Shown in pieces: positions 33,799-44,736 of a stretch of DNA of 64,000 bases. Each line of letters starts with the position of its first letter. Positions within the stretch are counted from its first letter, which is position 1. The stretch is from Persicaria tinctoria. Lineage: Eukaryota; Streptophyta; Magnoliopsida; Caryophyllales; Polygonaceae. Under the pieces are notes generated by a model. It worked only from the letters and a program-made list of their open reading frames with translations. It made no database searches and had not been told where the DNA came from. Position numbers and translations under genes: made by a program. The stretch covers positions 19,116,688 through 19,180,687 of the forward strand of contig JBANSL010000013.1 in NCBI GenBank assembly GCA_037127255.1, in the 5' to 3' direction.

Positions 33799-35937
33799 AT
33801 GAAACTTTTGATCCACCTCTCGTTGCTCTCTCTGTTCTCGGCCGTTCTTTGTTCATCGGATCAAGAACCCATAGCCGGAAGCTCCATAATCTTCACCACA
33901 CTCGGAAGATCAAGGTACGCCTTTGACATATATACCCTTCCGATCCCATATGATTTACGGTTGAACCCCGCCACCGAACTCAAAATCACCGATGGCATAT
34001 TCGTCAATTTCAACGGCCACTTCCCCAATTCGTCCTCCTCCGCCTTCCTCCTATCCGGGAAATCCAAAATTCGCAATCTTCCCCCGCCGATCGAGCTTAT
34101 TTACGTCACGGAGCGGGACGGCACCTCGAACATCTACTACGACGCCGTTTACCAGCCCAACTCGGCGAGTCAACCCAGCCAATCCCCGACGCGCGTGCAG
34201 GTTCCGTTGCTGGAGACTCAGCCGGGCAACGGCCGGGTTTCGATGAAGGATCGCCCGAGTTTGGTGGGTGACAAGCTGATTTACGTGTCGACTCATCAAG
34301 AATCGGGCGATCCGAGGGCGAGTTGGGCCGCGGTTTACTCGACTCACCTCCCCACCGGGTCGACTCGGCGGCTGACGCCGAAGGGGGTGGCGGATTTCAG
34401 CCCCGCCGTGTCTCCGTCGGGCCGGTGGACGGCGGTGGCCTCCTTTGGGAAGAGAGGGTGGGGCGGGGAAGTGGAGGAGCTCCGTACGGACATCTACGTC
34501 TTCTCCACTAAAACCGGGTCAGGTCGGGTCAAGGTCGTTGACCACGGCGGGTGGCCCTGTTGGGTGGATGACTTCACCTTCTATTTCCACCGGAGGAGCG
34601 ACGAGGACGGGTGGTGGAGCGTTTACCGGGCTACGCTGCCCCAACTCGGCCCGATCAGTGTTGACTCGGTGATCGTTGACCGAGTCACCCCACCGGGTCT
34701 CCACGCTTTCACGCCGGCGACGTCGCCCGGTAACAAAGAGATCATCGCCGTGGCCACGAGGAGACCCGGATCCGATTATCGCCATGTAGAGTTGTTTGAT
34801 CTAGTCAACAAGGAGTTCATCGAGGTGACGTCATCAATTTCGCCTTACGCCCACCACCTTAACCCGTTTCTATATCCGGGTGGGGGTCGAGTCGGGTACC
34901 ACAGGTGCAGAGGGGACCCAAGCAGGCATCTCTTCCTCGAAAACCTTGAAAACCCACAACCCGACATATCTTTGTTTCGGGTGGATGGATCGTACCCATC
35001 ATTCTCACCCGCGGGTGATCGAATTGCTTTTGTCTCGTTTCCGGGTTTGTTTGTTGTGAACTGGGATGGTTCGAACCAACGAGAGGTTTTCAAGGGGACC
35101 GCCTGGTCAACCGCTTGGGATCCGGTTCGAGAAGGAGTGGTCTACACGAATACGGGTCCGACTTTCGCAAGTGAGGAGACCGAGGTGGATGTTATCTCGG
35201 TCCATGTGGACGATGAAAATCTGGCATACAAGAAGTTGACTATAGGTGGTAAAAATAACGCATTCCCATCCCCGTCACCGGATGGGAAATGGATCGTGTT
35301 CAGGTCGGGTCGAACGGGTCATAAGAACCTATACATAATGGATGCGGTGGACGGTGAATCGAGTCATCTTCAGAGGTTGACGGAAGGCCCATGGACCGAC
35401 ACAATGTGTAATTGGTCACCGGATGGGGAATGGATTGCATTTGCATCGGATAGGGAAGACCCAGGTAGCGGGTCTTACGAGTTGTTCATGATCCACCCGA
35501 ATGGGACGGGCCTCCGAAAAGTGTTTCAAAGCGGGTCAGGTGGGCGGGCCAACCACCCATGGTTTAGCCCAGACACGAAGAGCATTGTGTTTACTTCGGA
35601 CTATGGAGGGGTGTCAGCAGAGCCCGTGTCAAACCCGCATCATTACCAGCCCTATGGAGATATATACATAACTCGATTGGACGGTACAAAGATCCAGAGG
35701 TTGACGCATAACTCGTATGAGGACGGGACTCCTACATGGGGGCGAAGGTTCTTGAGGCCCGTGGATGTGGTTCAACCGACGGATGGAGATGGGTGTGACA
35801 TTGAGGATTGTCATTGGCTCAATATAAGGCTACAAGGTCCAAGACGCGCACCAGAGGCATTGAAAAGGGCTCAGTGTGGCCTGGGAACATCTGAACAAGT
35901 CCTAGTGAACCAACATCATATGTATAGTTATCAGTAG
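33799..35937 (+). CDS. secreted TolB/DPP6-like beta-propeller protein
   Basis: Single exon, 712 aa from ATG 33799 to TAG 35935-35937. The N terminus is a clear signal peptide (MKLLIHLSLLSLFSAVLC), so the protein should enter the secretory pathway. The body contains repeated propeller words of the PD40/WD40-like type: 'FSPAVSPSGRWTAVASFG', 'YPSFSPAGDRIAFVSF', 'AFPSPSPDGKWIVFRSGR', 'CNWSPDGEWIAFASDRE' and 'HPWFSPDTKSIVFTSDYGG'. There is no alpha/beta hydrolase domain, so it is not an active dipeptidyl peptidase. It corresponds to the plant proteins named 'DPP6 N-terminal domain-like' (Arabidopsis At1g21670/At1g21680 group, from memory). The exact role is unknown; cell wall or apoplast is plausible. 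The gene is intact and much more GC-rich than its surroundings. Confidence 0.92.
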   Translation: MKLLIHLSLLSLFSAVLCSSDQEPIAGSSIIFTTLGRSRYAFDIYTLPIPYDLRLNPATELKITDGIFVNFNGHFPNSSSSAFLLSGKSKIRNLPPPIELIYVTERDGTSNIYYDAVYQPNSASQPSQSPTRVQVPLLETQPGNGRVSMKDRPSLVGDKLIYVSTHQESGDPRASWAAVYSTHLPTGSTRRLTPKGVADFSPAVSPSGRWTAVASFGKRGWGGEVEELRTDIYVFSTKTGSGRVKVVDHGGWPCWVDDFTFYFHRRSDEDGWWSVYRATLPQLGPISVDSVIVDRVTPPGLHAFTPATSPGNKEIIAVATRRPGSDYRHVELFDLVNKEFIEVTSSISPYAHHLNPFLYPGGGRVGYHRCRGDPSRHLFLENLENPQPDISLFRVDGSYPSFSPAGDRIAFVSFPGLFVVNWDGSNQREVFKGTAWSTAWDPVREGVVYTNTGPTFASEETEVDVISVHVDDENLAYKKLTIGGKNNAFPSPSPDGKWIVFRSGRTGHKNLYIMDAVDGESSHLQRLTEGPWTDTMCNWSPDGEWIAFASDREDPGSGSYELFMIHPNGTGLRKVFQSGSGGRANHPWFSPDTKSIVFTSDYGGVSAEPVSNPHHYQPYGDIYITRLDGTKIQRLTHNSYEDGTPTWGRRFLRPVDVVQPTDGDGCDIEDCHWLNIRLQGPRRAPEALKRAQCGLGTSEQVLVNQHHMYSYQ

Positions 35938-37063
35938 GGTTTGAGATCTCTAGTGCCTATAATGTATAAGTAGTTGTTTATGATGCACATACTATGTATG
36001 TGTCCAAGAGTCGAGTTCTGTCGCACCGGATCTAATGCGTCTAGCGCTTGATATCCCTATGTATGTATTGTGATATACTAATATATCATAGTTGTCTAGT
36101 AGTGTCCTAACATTGTTCATGGGTAGTTAAGTTCATCTATTATGTGGTGGTCATCTCGACTTTAGTAAATTTTGACCCCATTGTAGGCACTGGTTTAGGT
36201 TGAGAAACCTACAATGTAAAGAAATGGCAAGTCGAAAACTCATTTATATGGTGGGAGGAATGTAACCTCAATAGTCCGAGATCGATCAATTACCCGATTT
36301 TCGAGATGGGAAAACTGCATGGGGAAGTGAAAACTAGACATCTTTCTTATATGAGCTTCACTTGCTTTTAGTAGTTTTGGGGAGTTGCTAATTATGTGTG
36401 CTTAGGTGCCCGAACGCACGTCTTGTGAACAAAGTCATTTGAGTGTGTGCCTTTCAACTACTCCATGCCTCTTTGAGTGGTTGTCAATTTGTCTAGCTTA
36501 GAGTATTTCCAAGCCTAAAACTGATATGATATTGTTACAATTTAACATATTTTTCTTAATTAACCTATAGTTTCTACTTTTTCTACCTTCAAGGAGTTAA
36601 CTATTAAAATAACAGTATTACGAATCACAAATTAGTATAGCAGTTGTAATATTGTGATCCTACGTTTTATGTAAAGAAATTCAATGACAAATACTCTCGG
36701 AACTACGACTTACCTTTCGTATATTTTGGTTGGGTCTTTGTCTAATTCGATCACTCTACGACTGAATCAGGTATTGTATGACCATGATTTGGATTTCAAT
36801 TTCATCGTCTCTCATCTCATCACCTATATTTGAATTGAAAGTGCTCTTCTTTTCTTTCCCTCTAGCTTACGAAATAGGATCAAATGATCGATCAATGTAG
36901 CTTAATTTGTTTGGGCCCCATCAAACCCCACCCCTGGCGCCTTTAATCTCGCCTAGATTAGCTATGTTATTCAAATTCCATCTTACAATACTACCTTCAA
37001 TCCAACGCCTTTAAATAACACACATCCTTTCAGTGAATTAGCTCACTTCCTTTTATAGTGAAG
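35938..37063. other. intergenic between two plus-strand genes
   Basis: Holds the 3' UTR of the beta-propeller gene and the promoter of the DUF688-type gene. No repeats or further reading frames were recognised. 'ctttaaataacac' near 37010 is a weak TATA-like candidate. Confidence 0.5.
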
Positions 37064-37594
37064 ATGAGAGAAGTGGATGACTCCTTCAAGAAGCCTGGCG
37101 CCGTTCCGTTCAAGTGGGAGTCGAAGCCCGGCGTCCCCAAGCCTCATTATCGATCCATATCGCGCGATCACAGCCATCCATCGCCCAAGCTCACGCCCCC
37201 ACCCTCCGGGATATGCTTCACCCCTCCTCCGGATCTCGGGCCAGCCCGTTCATTCCGCTCCGTGACCCGTTTGCGGCAGGACAAGCACTGGATTGAGCCC
37301 ATGGGCCCGGCCCGGCCCATTGTGGTCACTGCTAGTGCTAGTGCCGGTTGCTTCTTTTCGCCTTTGTTTAGGAAGAGGTGGGCCAAGAAGAAGAAGAAGG
37401 TGGCTCATATTGGAACCCCGGAGCATGAGTTCGATCCGTCTGACTTGGAAACATTAGCTCAATGGTCCGACTCAAACCGAAAATCGATGTCTTTGTGGGA
37501 GTCGTCGTCGACTTGTTCTTCCTCTTTCTCTTCACATAGGTCATCACCTCAGCCTGTCCGTGATCCGGAATGGGCCGGGTTCGGGTTGTTTTGA
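37064..37594 (+). CDS. DUF688-type protein of unknown function
   Basis: Single-exon gene of 176 aa from ATG 37064 to TGA 37592-37594. The N terminus has the typical 'GAVPFKWESKPGVPK' (residues 10-24), followed by a Pro-rich stretch with 'TPPPSG' and 'TPPPDLGPARS'. A basic patch (FRKRWAKKKKK, about 101-111), an 'HEFDPSDLETLAQWSDS' acidic part and a Ser-rich tail follow. This order is characteristic of the plant DUF688 family, which has no established biochemical function; the basic patch may be a nuclear signal. It looks intact. The upstream in-frame GTG at 37058 is not used because ATG 37064 starts the conserved part. Confidence 0.85.
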   Translation: MREVDDSFKKPGAVPFKWESKPGVPKPHYRSISRDHSHPSPKLTPPPSGICFTPPPDLGPARSFRSVTRLRQDKHWIEPMGPARPIVVTASASAGCFFSPLFRKRWAKKKKKVAHIGTPEHEFDPSDLETLAQWSDSNRKSMSLWESSSTCSSSFSSHRSSPQPVRDPEWAGFGLF

Positions 37595-37639
37595 AGTTCG
37601 ATTGAGTAATCAGGGAATGTTGCTGATCACAAAGCACAC

Positions 37640-38489
37640 CGGTCGTTCTCTCGCCCTCTATTTACCCCGAAAAATAAATGAGATTTCATTCCCTCGTAGA
37701 GTTGTAGCCTTGTAGGGGTGTTATATCTGGCCATGCCATATACCTATAATTTTTTCGAAACATGGATTGATCAATGATGTTTGTTGATCATTTGGCACTC
37801 GACTAAGAGTAAACTAACTCTAGATGTAGAAATATTATCAGCCAGCTGCATCAACTGTTCGAGCTCGAATATAGAACAAAGATGGAGCCTTACCACAGCT
37901 TTCGATGCGGTGAAAGGCTGGCTTTGAGCCACTCTGCAAAGCCTGGTAAAGGCTTGGTGAAGTAAACTTTACTTGGAGCCACTCAGCAGCATCCTCAAAG
38001 CAGCGTGCAGTACTATATTATCAAGGGAGGGTGATATATATCGACTCCTATAAAGTCATCTATGTATAACACGGGGCATTTCACCCAGTATAAAAACTAA
38101 TAAAACACTCACATCAGTGACCAAACCTCCAAATAACAAACCCGCAATCGTATCAGTTAACTCAAAAGAGAACTGCAGGTGAAACTAAAAATTAACAGAA
38201 ACTGACCAATAGACCAGAAAACCAATTGCACAAGGACAAACCACCAACTGGCCATGAAGGAGAAAATCTCAAACAATAGAGTTTGAATATAGCTAGTCAA
38301 AATCACAATCTTGCATTACTTCGACTTTAAGATCAACAACAACAACGAGTAGTCCACAACAGAGATGATCATTCAATTCTAAATAATCTAAATTCCAAAA
38401 TCATAGATAACACTGAAACACCGCCATGAAATAACATAACTGAGATGGAAAAAAGAGGGAGCATTTGTGATCCTTCTACTTGGATCCAA
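37640..38489. other. intergenic, shared 3' region of convergent genes
   Basis: Lies between the 3' ends of the plus-strand DUF688-type gene and the minus-strand eS28 gene. Near 37910-37990 'ggctttgagccactc' and 'cttggagccactcagc' are near-repeats. The plus ORF at 38445-38789 is antisense to eS28 and not real. Confidence 0.5.
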
Positions 38490-38687
38490 TCAACGAAGCC
38501 TCCTGGCTTCCCTCTCGGACTCAAGAAGGGTGAGGATATCGCCTTCTCTGACTGGTCCCTTGACGTTCCTCATGATGAAACGGTTCTGATCGTCCAAGAA
38601 CTTGACCCTAACTTGAGTCACCTGACCACGGGACCCTGTACGGCCCATCACCTTCACCACAAGAGCGTGCTTTATCGCGGAATCCAT
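38490..38687 (-). CDS. RPS28: 40S ribosomal protein eS28
   Basis: 65-aa protein ([20 protein letters not shown]... ending [10 protein letters not shown]), the full usual length of plant eS28, a small-subunit protein near the mRNA exit site. The conserved blocks '[18 protein letters not shown]', '[19 protein letters not shown]' and the basic C terminus are all present. The start codon lies just downstream of a splice acceptor ('ctttttgcag' then TA-ATG), giving a 5'-UTR intron of about 38690-38852 whose donor is 'gatcag|gtctg'. The promoter has a telo-box and site II motifs typical of ribosomal protein genes. It appears intact. Confidence 0.97.
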   Translation of the reverse strand: MDSAIKHALVVKVMGRTGSRGQVTQVRVKFLDDQNRFIMRNVKGPVREGDILTLLESEREARRLR

Positions 38688-38852
38688 TACTGCAAAAAGG
38701 AAAAATGGAAACCTGTTATACTCGACATGGTAATCTCAAATCAAATAATGCAACCAAGCTCCAAAATTGAAAACCGAGTCGATAATTAGCGCTAAATTGA
38801 TAAGATGTTTGAGTTCGGAATAGGAGATTGAGAGGCGGAGAGGAAGACAGAC

Positions 38853-39020
38853 CTGATCCAAGCTCCCGACGAAAACCCTAGCAGCCGCTGAGAATGAGAG
38901 AGAGAGAGAGAGATAATAGTTAGGGCTCGGAGAAGTGTTTATGGTAGAGAAATACTAATTGATGGGCCTGAACTGGGCCATAATCTAATTGGCCCAAGGG
39001 TTCATATCAGCCCATTAAAA
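38853..39020 (-). promoter_or_regulatory. eS28 promoter and 5' leader: telo-box, GA run, site II motifs
   Basis: The 5' leader contains AAACCCTA (38875-38882), a telo-box, followed upstream by a (GA)n run at about 38893-38913. Upstream again are four TGGGCC/GGCCCA-type motifs within about 50 bp (38963-39000), the site II elements that with telo-boxes mark plant ribosomal-protein promoters. Confidence 0.8.
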
Positions 39021-39472
39021 TTTGGGATCACTCGTTTGTTTGTTTTTTCCCTTTTCAAAGGAGGAAAATTAAAAAAAAAATTATTTTTAAATGTGAACGG
39101 AATAATTCACCTAAAAATTAAATAATTTATATGCCAAAGTTTCTATTAAAAAAAAATTATCTTAAAGTTAGTCAAATCTCATTTTGAAATTTTGGACACA
39201 AACCTTATGCATTCCTTGTTGACCAAACATGGTAGTGAACTCCAATTTCCCTTCATTATCCTACCGAGTATCATATGGAGGAGTGACGATTTAGATTGAT
39301 TAAGTTTTTTTTTTTTTAAATGTACACACCTAAATTATTGTTTATAAACTAACAATAATCTGAAAAATTAAAGTATAATATAATCACATCATATTTAGTC
39401 TCGAGTTTTTTTAATAAATATTACATGTCCAATTTATGACTTTACATTTACTTTATTTAATTTTATAGTTAT

Positions 39473-39837
39473 TCGAGCCGAACGAGCCGAGCTTGGCATG
39501 TTCAAGCTTGGTTCGTTTGTTAAACGAGCTCGAGCCGAGCCGAGCCTAATTTTTAAACGAGCTTTTTATTTTGTTCAAGCTTGGCTTGTTTAGGAAATGA
39601 ACGAGCTCGAACCGAGCTTTTTTCGAGCTTTAAGTAGTTCTAATTGGTTATAACATGTTAACTTAAAGGAAATTTTAGAAATTCCTTTCGAGCTTTATTC
39701 GAACAAGCCGAACTTTCAACCGAGCTTGAAATTTTGTTCAAGCTCGGCTTGTTTAAATAAGTGAACGAGCTCGAGTCTAGCTTTTTCAAGCCGATCCCGA
39801 GCCGAGCTCTAGCTGTTCAGCTCATATAACAGCCCTA
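39473..39837. mobile_element. hAT-type MITE made of GAGCCGAGC words
   Basis: Dense repeats of 'gagctcgagccgagc' and inverse words, a right end 'cagccctaa' (inverse of the hAT tip TTAGGGCTG), and imperfect 8-bp flanks ATAGTTAT (39465-39472) and ATAGTTAA (39838-39845). The left tip is worn. Confidence 0.6.
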
Positions 39838-40372
39838 ATAGTTAATGATCCAATTATTAAATTCTCAAAATTAAAATATTAAAATGCTTAACTCTTGAAT
39901 TTGATATATTCAAACGATAATACATTTGATATATCTAAACTATAGTGCAAAAGAAATAGAGTGAGAAAGATGATGCAAATGGATACTTGTGTCTCATTAG
40001 TTAAATATTTTTTCATTTTCAAAATTTTTTATTTATAATATCATAAATTGGAAATAAATTATAGAAAAATATATACCGTATAGGTTTATTTCTTGATTAT
40101 ATCATTCGATTTATTTTTTATTAATTAAATAAATAACTTGGTAGTGGGATTAATGGGGTGGTTAGTGGGGTGTAATTAAGAAGAGGTTGTTAGAAACGAT
40201 TAGATGCTATGTGGTGCCAAGTTGATTTTAAGTGATAAAGAATTGAAGTAAAAAATGATGTGGCATGTCCATATTATAACATGTGGATTTGAGCCCTCTC
40301 ATAAAACCATGCGGCAATCTTATAATTAGTATAGATAGATACCATTAGTATAGATAGATTGAGAGCTTCGAG

Positions 40373-41034
40373 TAGGGGTGTGCATGATTCGGTCCAAGTC
40401 GAATTTTTGGGTCGAACCAACACAAATCGAACCGAATCTAATCGAACCGAAGTTTTTCGGTTCGAGAATTTTCATTTTTCGGTTCGGTTTGTGTTCGGTT
40501 TAGGTTCGGTTTGTGTTAAACCGAATTTGTTTATATACTACATAAATACATTGTATATATATTTGTATACTATATATATTTGTAATTTTGTATAAAATGT
40601 TTATATAATCATACTGTATTTGTATAAACATTGTATATATTTGTAATTTTATATACAATGTTTATATATATTTGTACAAATACAATGTGTATATATGTAC
40701 AAATACATATATATTTGTACAAATACAGTATGTATATAAACATTCCATATATACACATACTGTATTTGTATACAATGTTTATATACACACATATATTTGT
40801 AATTTTATATTGGAATATGTGTATATATACTATATTATATATATTTGTATATTTTTAATTTTTTTTTATAGAAATTCGGTTCGATTATGTTAAAACCGAA
40901 CCGAACACAAACCAAACCGGTAAATAACCGAACCGAACCTAATGTTTTCGGTTCGGCTTTCGGTTTGAAAATTTGAGATTTTCGATTTCGGTTCGGCCCG
41001 GTTCGGTTAGATTTTAGACCGATGCACAGCCCTA
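40373..41034. mobile_element. hAT-type MITE with perfect 8-bp TSD
   Basis: Begins 'taggggtgtgcatgattcgg' and ends 'ccgatgcacagcccta'. The TSD GCTTCGAG occurs at 40365-40372 and 41035-41042. Subterminal regions are arrays of GGTTCGGTTCGG-type words; the centre is TATATATTTGTA-rich. ORFs there are artefacts. Confidence 0.93.
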
Positions 41035-41324
41035 GCTTCGAGTATTACAAATATAAGGGATGGTTACCATTAAACCAAAAAAAAAAGGGATGGTTACCAA
41101 ATATAATATATAAAATGTATAAATATGTCGTAGAATCTCAAAATCGAGCCACTATAAATCTAGATTATAATGCTTTTGTATATTCTTGCATGTATTAATC
41201 AGCCAAGGAATTGTGCTACGTTAAATCTAACTATTTGCAGTGAGAAATCAACAATTTAGTTCAACATAGCATTGTTTTAGTTCAAAATAACCTTATTTTT
41301 ACATTATTTTACTTTTACTAATAC

Positions 41325-41530
41325 TCCTTCATTCAAAAAAACATGTCATATATTATTCAAGCACGTTTTTTTTAATGATAACAACTATATAGAATATCTA
41401 ATTTTTATAAAAATATATTTTAACAATTTCATACTTATTAATCGTAATACAAAATTGTTAAAAAATTTATAAAAAATGGATATTTTATAATGTTTTTATG
41501 ATCATAAAAAAACATATATAAATTTTTTAA
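41325..41530. mobile_element. worn Stowaway-like MITE
   Basis: Left end 'actccttcattcaaaa' after TA, with interior words of the family (gcacgttttttttaatg and inverse). The right terminus is not clear because another MITE follows. Confidence 0.4.
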
Positions 41531-41537
41531 TTTTATA

Positions 41538-41832
41538 CTTCCTCCGTATCAATATAATTGACCTTTTGATCACTTTTCATATAACAAAATATTTGTCCAT
41601 GTGAACGTCATTAATGATAAAAGTTTTCAGTTTTATCAACTTATCTCATTAATTGTATTTGATTTCTAAAATACTCTATTAATACTCCAACTTTCCCTGT
41701 TTTTTTTTTTTTCATTGATCCATTTTTTCACATTATTTATTTGCTAAAATTTTATCTATTTTTCTTTCTATTTTTCCTTTCATAAAAAGTGTGAAATTGA
41801 CCAAAAGGTCAATTATTTTGATGCGAATGTAG
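41538..41832. mobile_element. Stowaway-type MITE
   Basis: Left 'cttcctccgtatcaatat' and inverse right 'ctacattcgcatcaaaat', with TA at 41536-41537 and 41833-41834. Inner inverted words 'attgaccttttgatcac' and 'attgaccaaaaggtcaat' support the pairing. Confidence 0.8.
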
Positions 41833-42011
41833 TATTGTTTTTTGTTTTTTAACACATGAAGTCTTGTTCTCCTACCTCTAAGGTGTGCTTGGCACAAGGC
41901 GGGAGGGGTGAACGAGGTGGGATTTCTTTTAACTCCAAAAATAATTTTCATCTTCCAAAATTTCATTCCAACCAAACACACCCTTAAATCCGATTAAAAA
42001 AGATTCTTTTT

Positions 42012-42255
42012 AATTAACTAATGACTTCTTCCTCTAATGGTAAGGAATAGTTAACACCCATACAAGTGGTCAATTATTCAAATCCTATTCTTTACACATT
42101 TTTGTGTGCTCAAATCTTTATTAACTCAGGTGAACTTGTTTAGTGGCTTGCCACTCGACTTATCGGTTTATGTTCTTTATAAGTTAGGACTCGAACCCGC
42201 GAGATTAGTCGGCAACCTAGACCCACGTTAAAAACTAAGTGACTGATAATTACAC
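42012..42255 (+). mobile_element. diverged SINE, same family as 61416-61671
   Basis: Follows the order of the SINE at 61416: 'atgacttcttcctctaatgg' with a pol III A box, a B-box-like 'attcaaatcct' about 45 bp later, and a 3' part ending 'gagattagtcggcaacctag' then 'cccacgtt' and A. The TSD is unclear. Confidence 0.6.
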
Positions 42256-42399
42256 TAATTAATTAACACTAACTTTATCCTTGGTTGATTCCTTTCTCAT
42301 TGGATTTTGAGAAAATTTGCGTCGCAGACCCTTTTTTTAGATCAAATTAAAAAACTGTCTACGGAATTTTTTTTTTGTTAAAAGTCCATCTAAAAAAAC

Positions 42400-43985
42400 C
42401 CTAATATCTCGCGGCCCCCCCTACCGCTTCTTCCAGATCTCGCTCTCCTAGATCCAATAGAAAACTGCTTCTCCCAGATCTCGCTCCCACGACAAAGGTG
42501 TTTCTGAGGAAGAAGAGGAAGGTTGGGCTGAAACGGAGGAAGCCAGATCTGTCCGACGACGATCTCGCCAGAGCGAGAGGCAGCCTCCATCTTTCAGAAT
42601 TTGCGCCGAAGGAGAGAGGACGTCAGATTTGAAACGGAGGAAGCCATATCTGAAACGGAGGAAGCCAGTGCGAGAGAGGTCGTGCTCCATCTTTCAGCAT
42701 CATTCAATCGGGGTCATCACCCTCACTTTCAGCATCATCCAAATCGCCATAGCCAGATCTGAAACGGAGGAAGCCAGTGCGAGAGAGGTCGTGCTCCCTC
42801 TCTTGCTTCTGGCGCCGCCAGCGGATGGTGCCAGCAGTCACTTCAGCACCTTCCTGGAAGCCATGGCTTTGGTGAGGTCCCGGTCCCGGTTACATCGCCG
42901 ACGGATGGCGTCGCCCTTGCTCCCTCTCTTCACCATCGATTTCTCCGATCCCGGTTCCGTCGGCCGGGCAGATCAGCGGCCTCGTTCTAGACGGCGTCGC
43001 CACTTGCTCCCCGCTGGTGTTTCAGCAAATTCTCCCTCTTAGGCGTTCGACCGTGGCTCTGAATCGGGCTCTTGCAGCCGCTGATCTCGGATCCGACGAG
43101 CCGCCTTTGAGCCAGAACTGTCCCACGGCGTTGCCACTTGCCTTCACGCAGAGATGTGGAGGAGGAAGGTAAAGTTGCCTAACGAGATTGTTGATTTTGC
43201 TGTTGATTTTTTCAGATGCTGAAATTCAATGATTCTTGATTTTGTTCAGATTTAGCCTTCCAATCTGATTGATTTTGCTGAAATCATTGGTCATGGTGTT
43301 TACTTGATATTGATTAATGGATTGAACAACTTTGCTGAAATTATGATTTTGTTCCATGAAAAAAGCTTGTTTTTGGTTTTTTTTTTTTTTGCAGTATCAA
43401 ATGTCAAAATAGTCCAAAGCATAAATGGAAAACAAAGTGTGGAATCTGCAAAATAACAGTTAAAATGCACCTTCATGACAGTAAATTAGAGAACACATTC
43501 CATGTTCATAGTGGCTTGGTTGATATTTTACCTAGTGGCTAGGAATAAAGATGCTAGTTTAAATGGGAGAACATTTGGCAGGAGAGAATTGGAAGGATTA
43601 CTGTAGAGTCTTCATAGTGTTGATCTTTTTCCTTTTCCCTCTTCATAGTGTTTTTTTGGGGAGGTTTCATGTTGGAAAATATTTTGGTTGCAAATTGATT
43701 TTTACGTGGAAAATAGCATAGTGTTTTTTTTGGGAAGTTTCATGTTCAATTTTATAATTTCAGCAATTACAATAATTTATGGGTAGTTTGCTATGTGATT
43801 GAGTTTGCTTTGGTAATGTTTCGATATTGGCAATTTCAGCAAAAAAAATTTTGTGGGATCTGAAATGCTGAAATTAATTTTTATTAGCAAAATTCGTTAT
43901 GCTGACACGCGAAAGTTAATTCTTATAAATTAATTCACTGTTGGGGTCAAAGTCGGATATCAAATGTTGTTTATGCAATTTCAGC
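42400..43985. other. gene-like GC-rich block, unrecognised
   Basis: 42420-43160 is GC-rich with near-repeats of 'gaaacggaggaagccag' (about 42531, 42631, 42655, 42760) and 'gcgagagaggtcgtgctcc' (42671, 42779). A 137-codon ORF (42629-43042) spans them but is repeat-driven and Arg/Ser-rich. 43160-43985 resembles intron or UTR sequence. It may be part of a transposon that captured gene sequence; no termini found. Confidence 0.3.
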
Positions 43986-44009
43986 ATATTTTTTTCCCCA
44001 TTGAAAACA

Positions 44010-44400
44010 GGGGTTGCTGAAACCGAATGTGCTGAAACAGGGGTTTCAGCAACTCTGTTTCAGCCAGCAACGCGGTAAAAAAAAACACTGAAACAGGGGT
44101 TGCCGAAAATCGTATGTGCTGAAACCCCTGTTTCAGCAATGCGGTAAAAATAAAAAAACTGAAATAGGGGTTGCTGAAACTGCATGTGCTGAAACTCCTG
44201 TTTCAGTATCAACACATGCGGTTTCAGCAGCGCGAAAAAAAAATTGGAAAAAAAAACCAAAAAAAACAAGGGTTGCTGAAACCGTATGTGCTGAAACAGG
44301 AGTTTCAGCAATTATGTTTCAACAACACGGGGAAAAAAAACAAAACAAGGATTGCTGAAACCGTATGTGCTGAAAAAGAAATTTCAGCAACTTTGGAAAC
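44010..44400. repeat. minisatellite of TGCTGAAAC hairpins
   Basis: About five irregular units of 60-100 bp starting 'gggttgctgaaacc' (near 44011, 44098, 44168, 44271, 44347). Most contain the dyad TGCTGAAAC(AGGG)GTTTCAGCA or close variants, each able to fold as a 9-bp stem, separated by A-rich linkers. Confidence 0.75.
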
Positions 44401-44736
44401 GCGATAAAAAAAAATTAAAAAAAATAAAATTATGAGGCGGGAGGGGGGGGGGCGGCACAAGGGGCACGAGAGGGGGCACAGGGACCAAGAGGGACGGTGG
44501 ACATTTTGCTAATTTGGAGAAAGTGGAAGACTTTTTTCTAATAAGGTCCAAAATTTAGGACATTCTAGCAGGATTTTTGTCCGAGAGCCTAGAGGGTTGT
44601 TTATAAAATGGAAGCGTGGGGAGGGGCCAAAATTGAAACACGACCCCGAAAGCAAACTCAACACGTGGAAGTGGAAACCTCACCGCACTACCGCAGTCGC
44701 AGTGTGTAAAAACTAGAAAGACACAAAGATCCCCCA

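Noticed and set aside
34051..35093. Several ORFs of 60-100 codons overlapping the beta-propeller gene
   Set aside because: Shadow frames of the GC-rich single-exon gene.
38445..38789. 114-codon plus-strand ORF
   Set aside because: Antisense to the clearly recognised eS28 gene and its 5'-UTR intron.
40631..40893. Tyr/Ile-rich ORFs
   Set aside because: Translations of TATATATTTGTA-type low-complexity DNA inside a hAT MITE.
42629..43042. 137-codon Arg/Ser-rich ORF
   Set aside because: Driven by internal repeats of 'gaaacggaggaagccag'; no domain and no sensible start.
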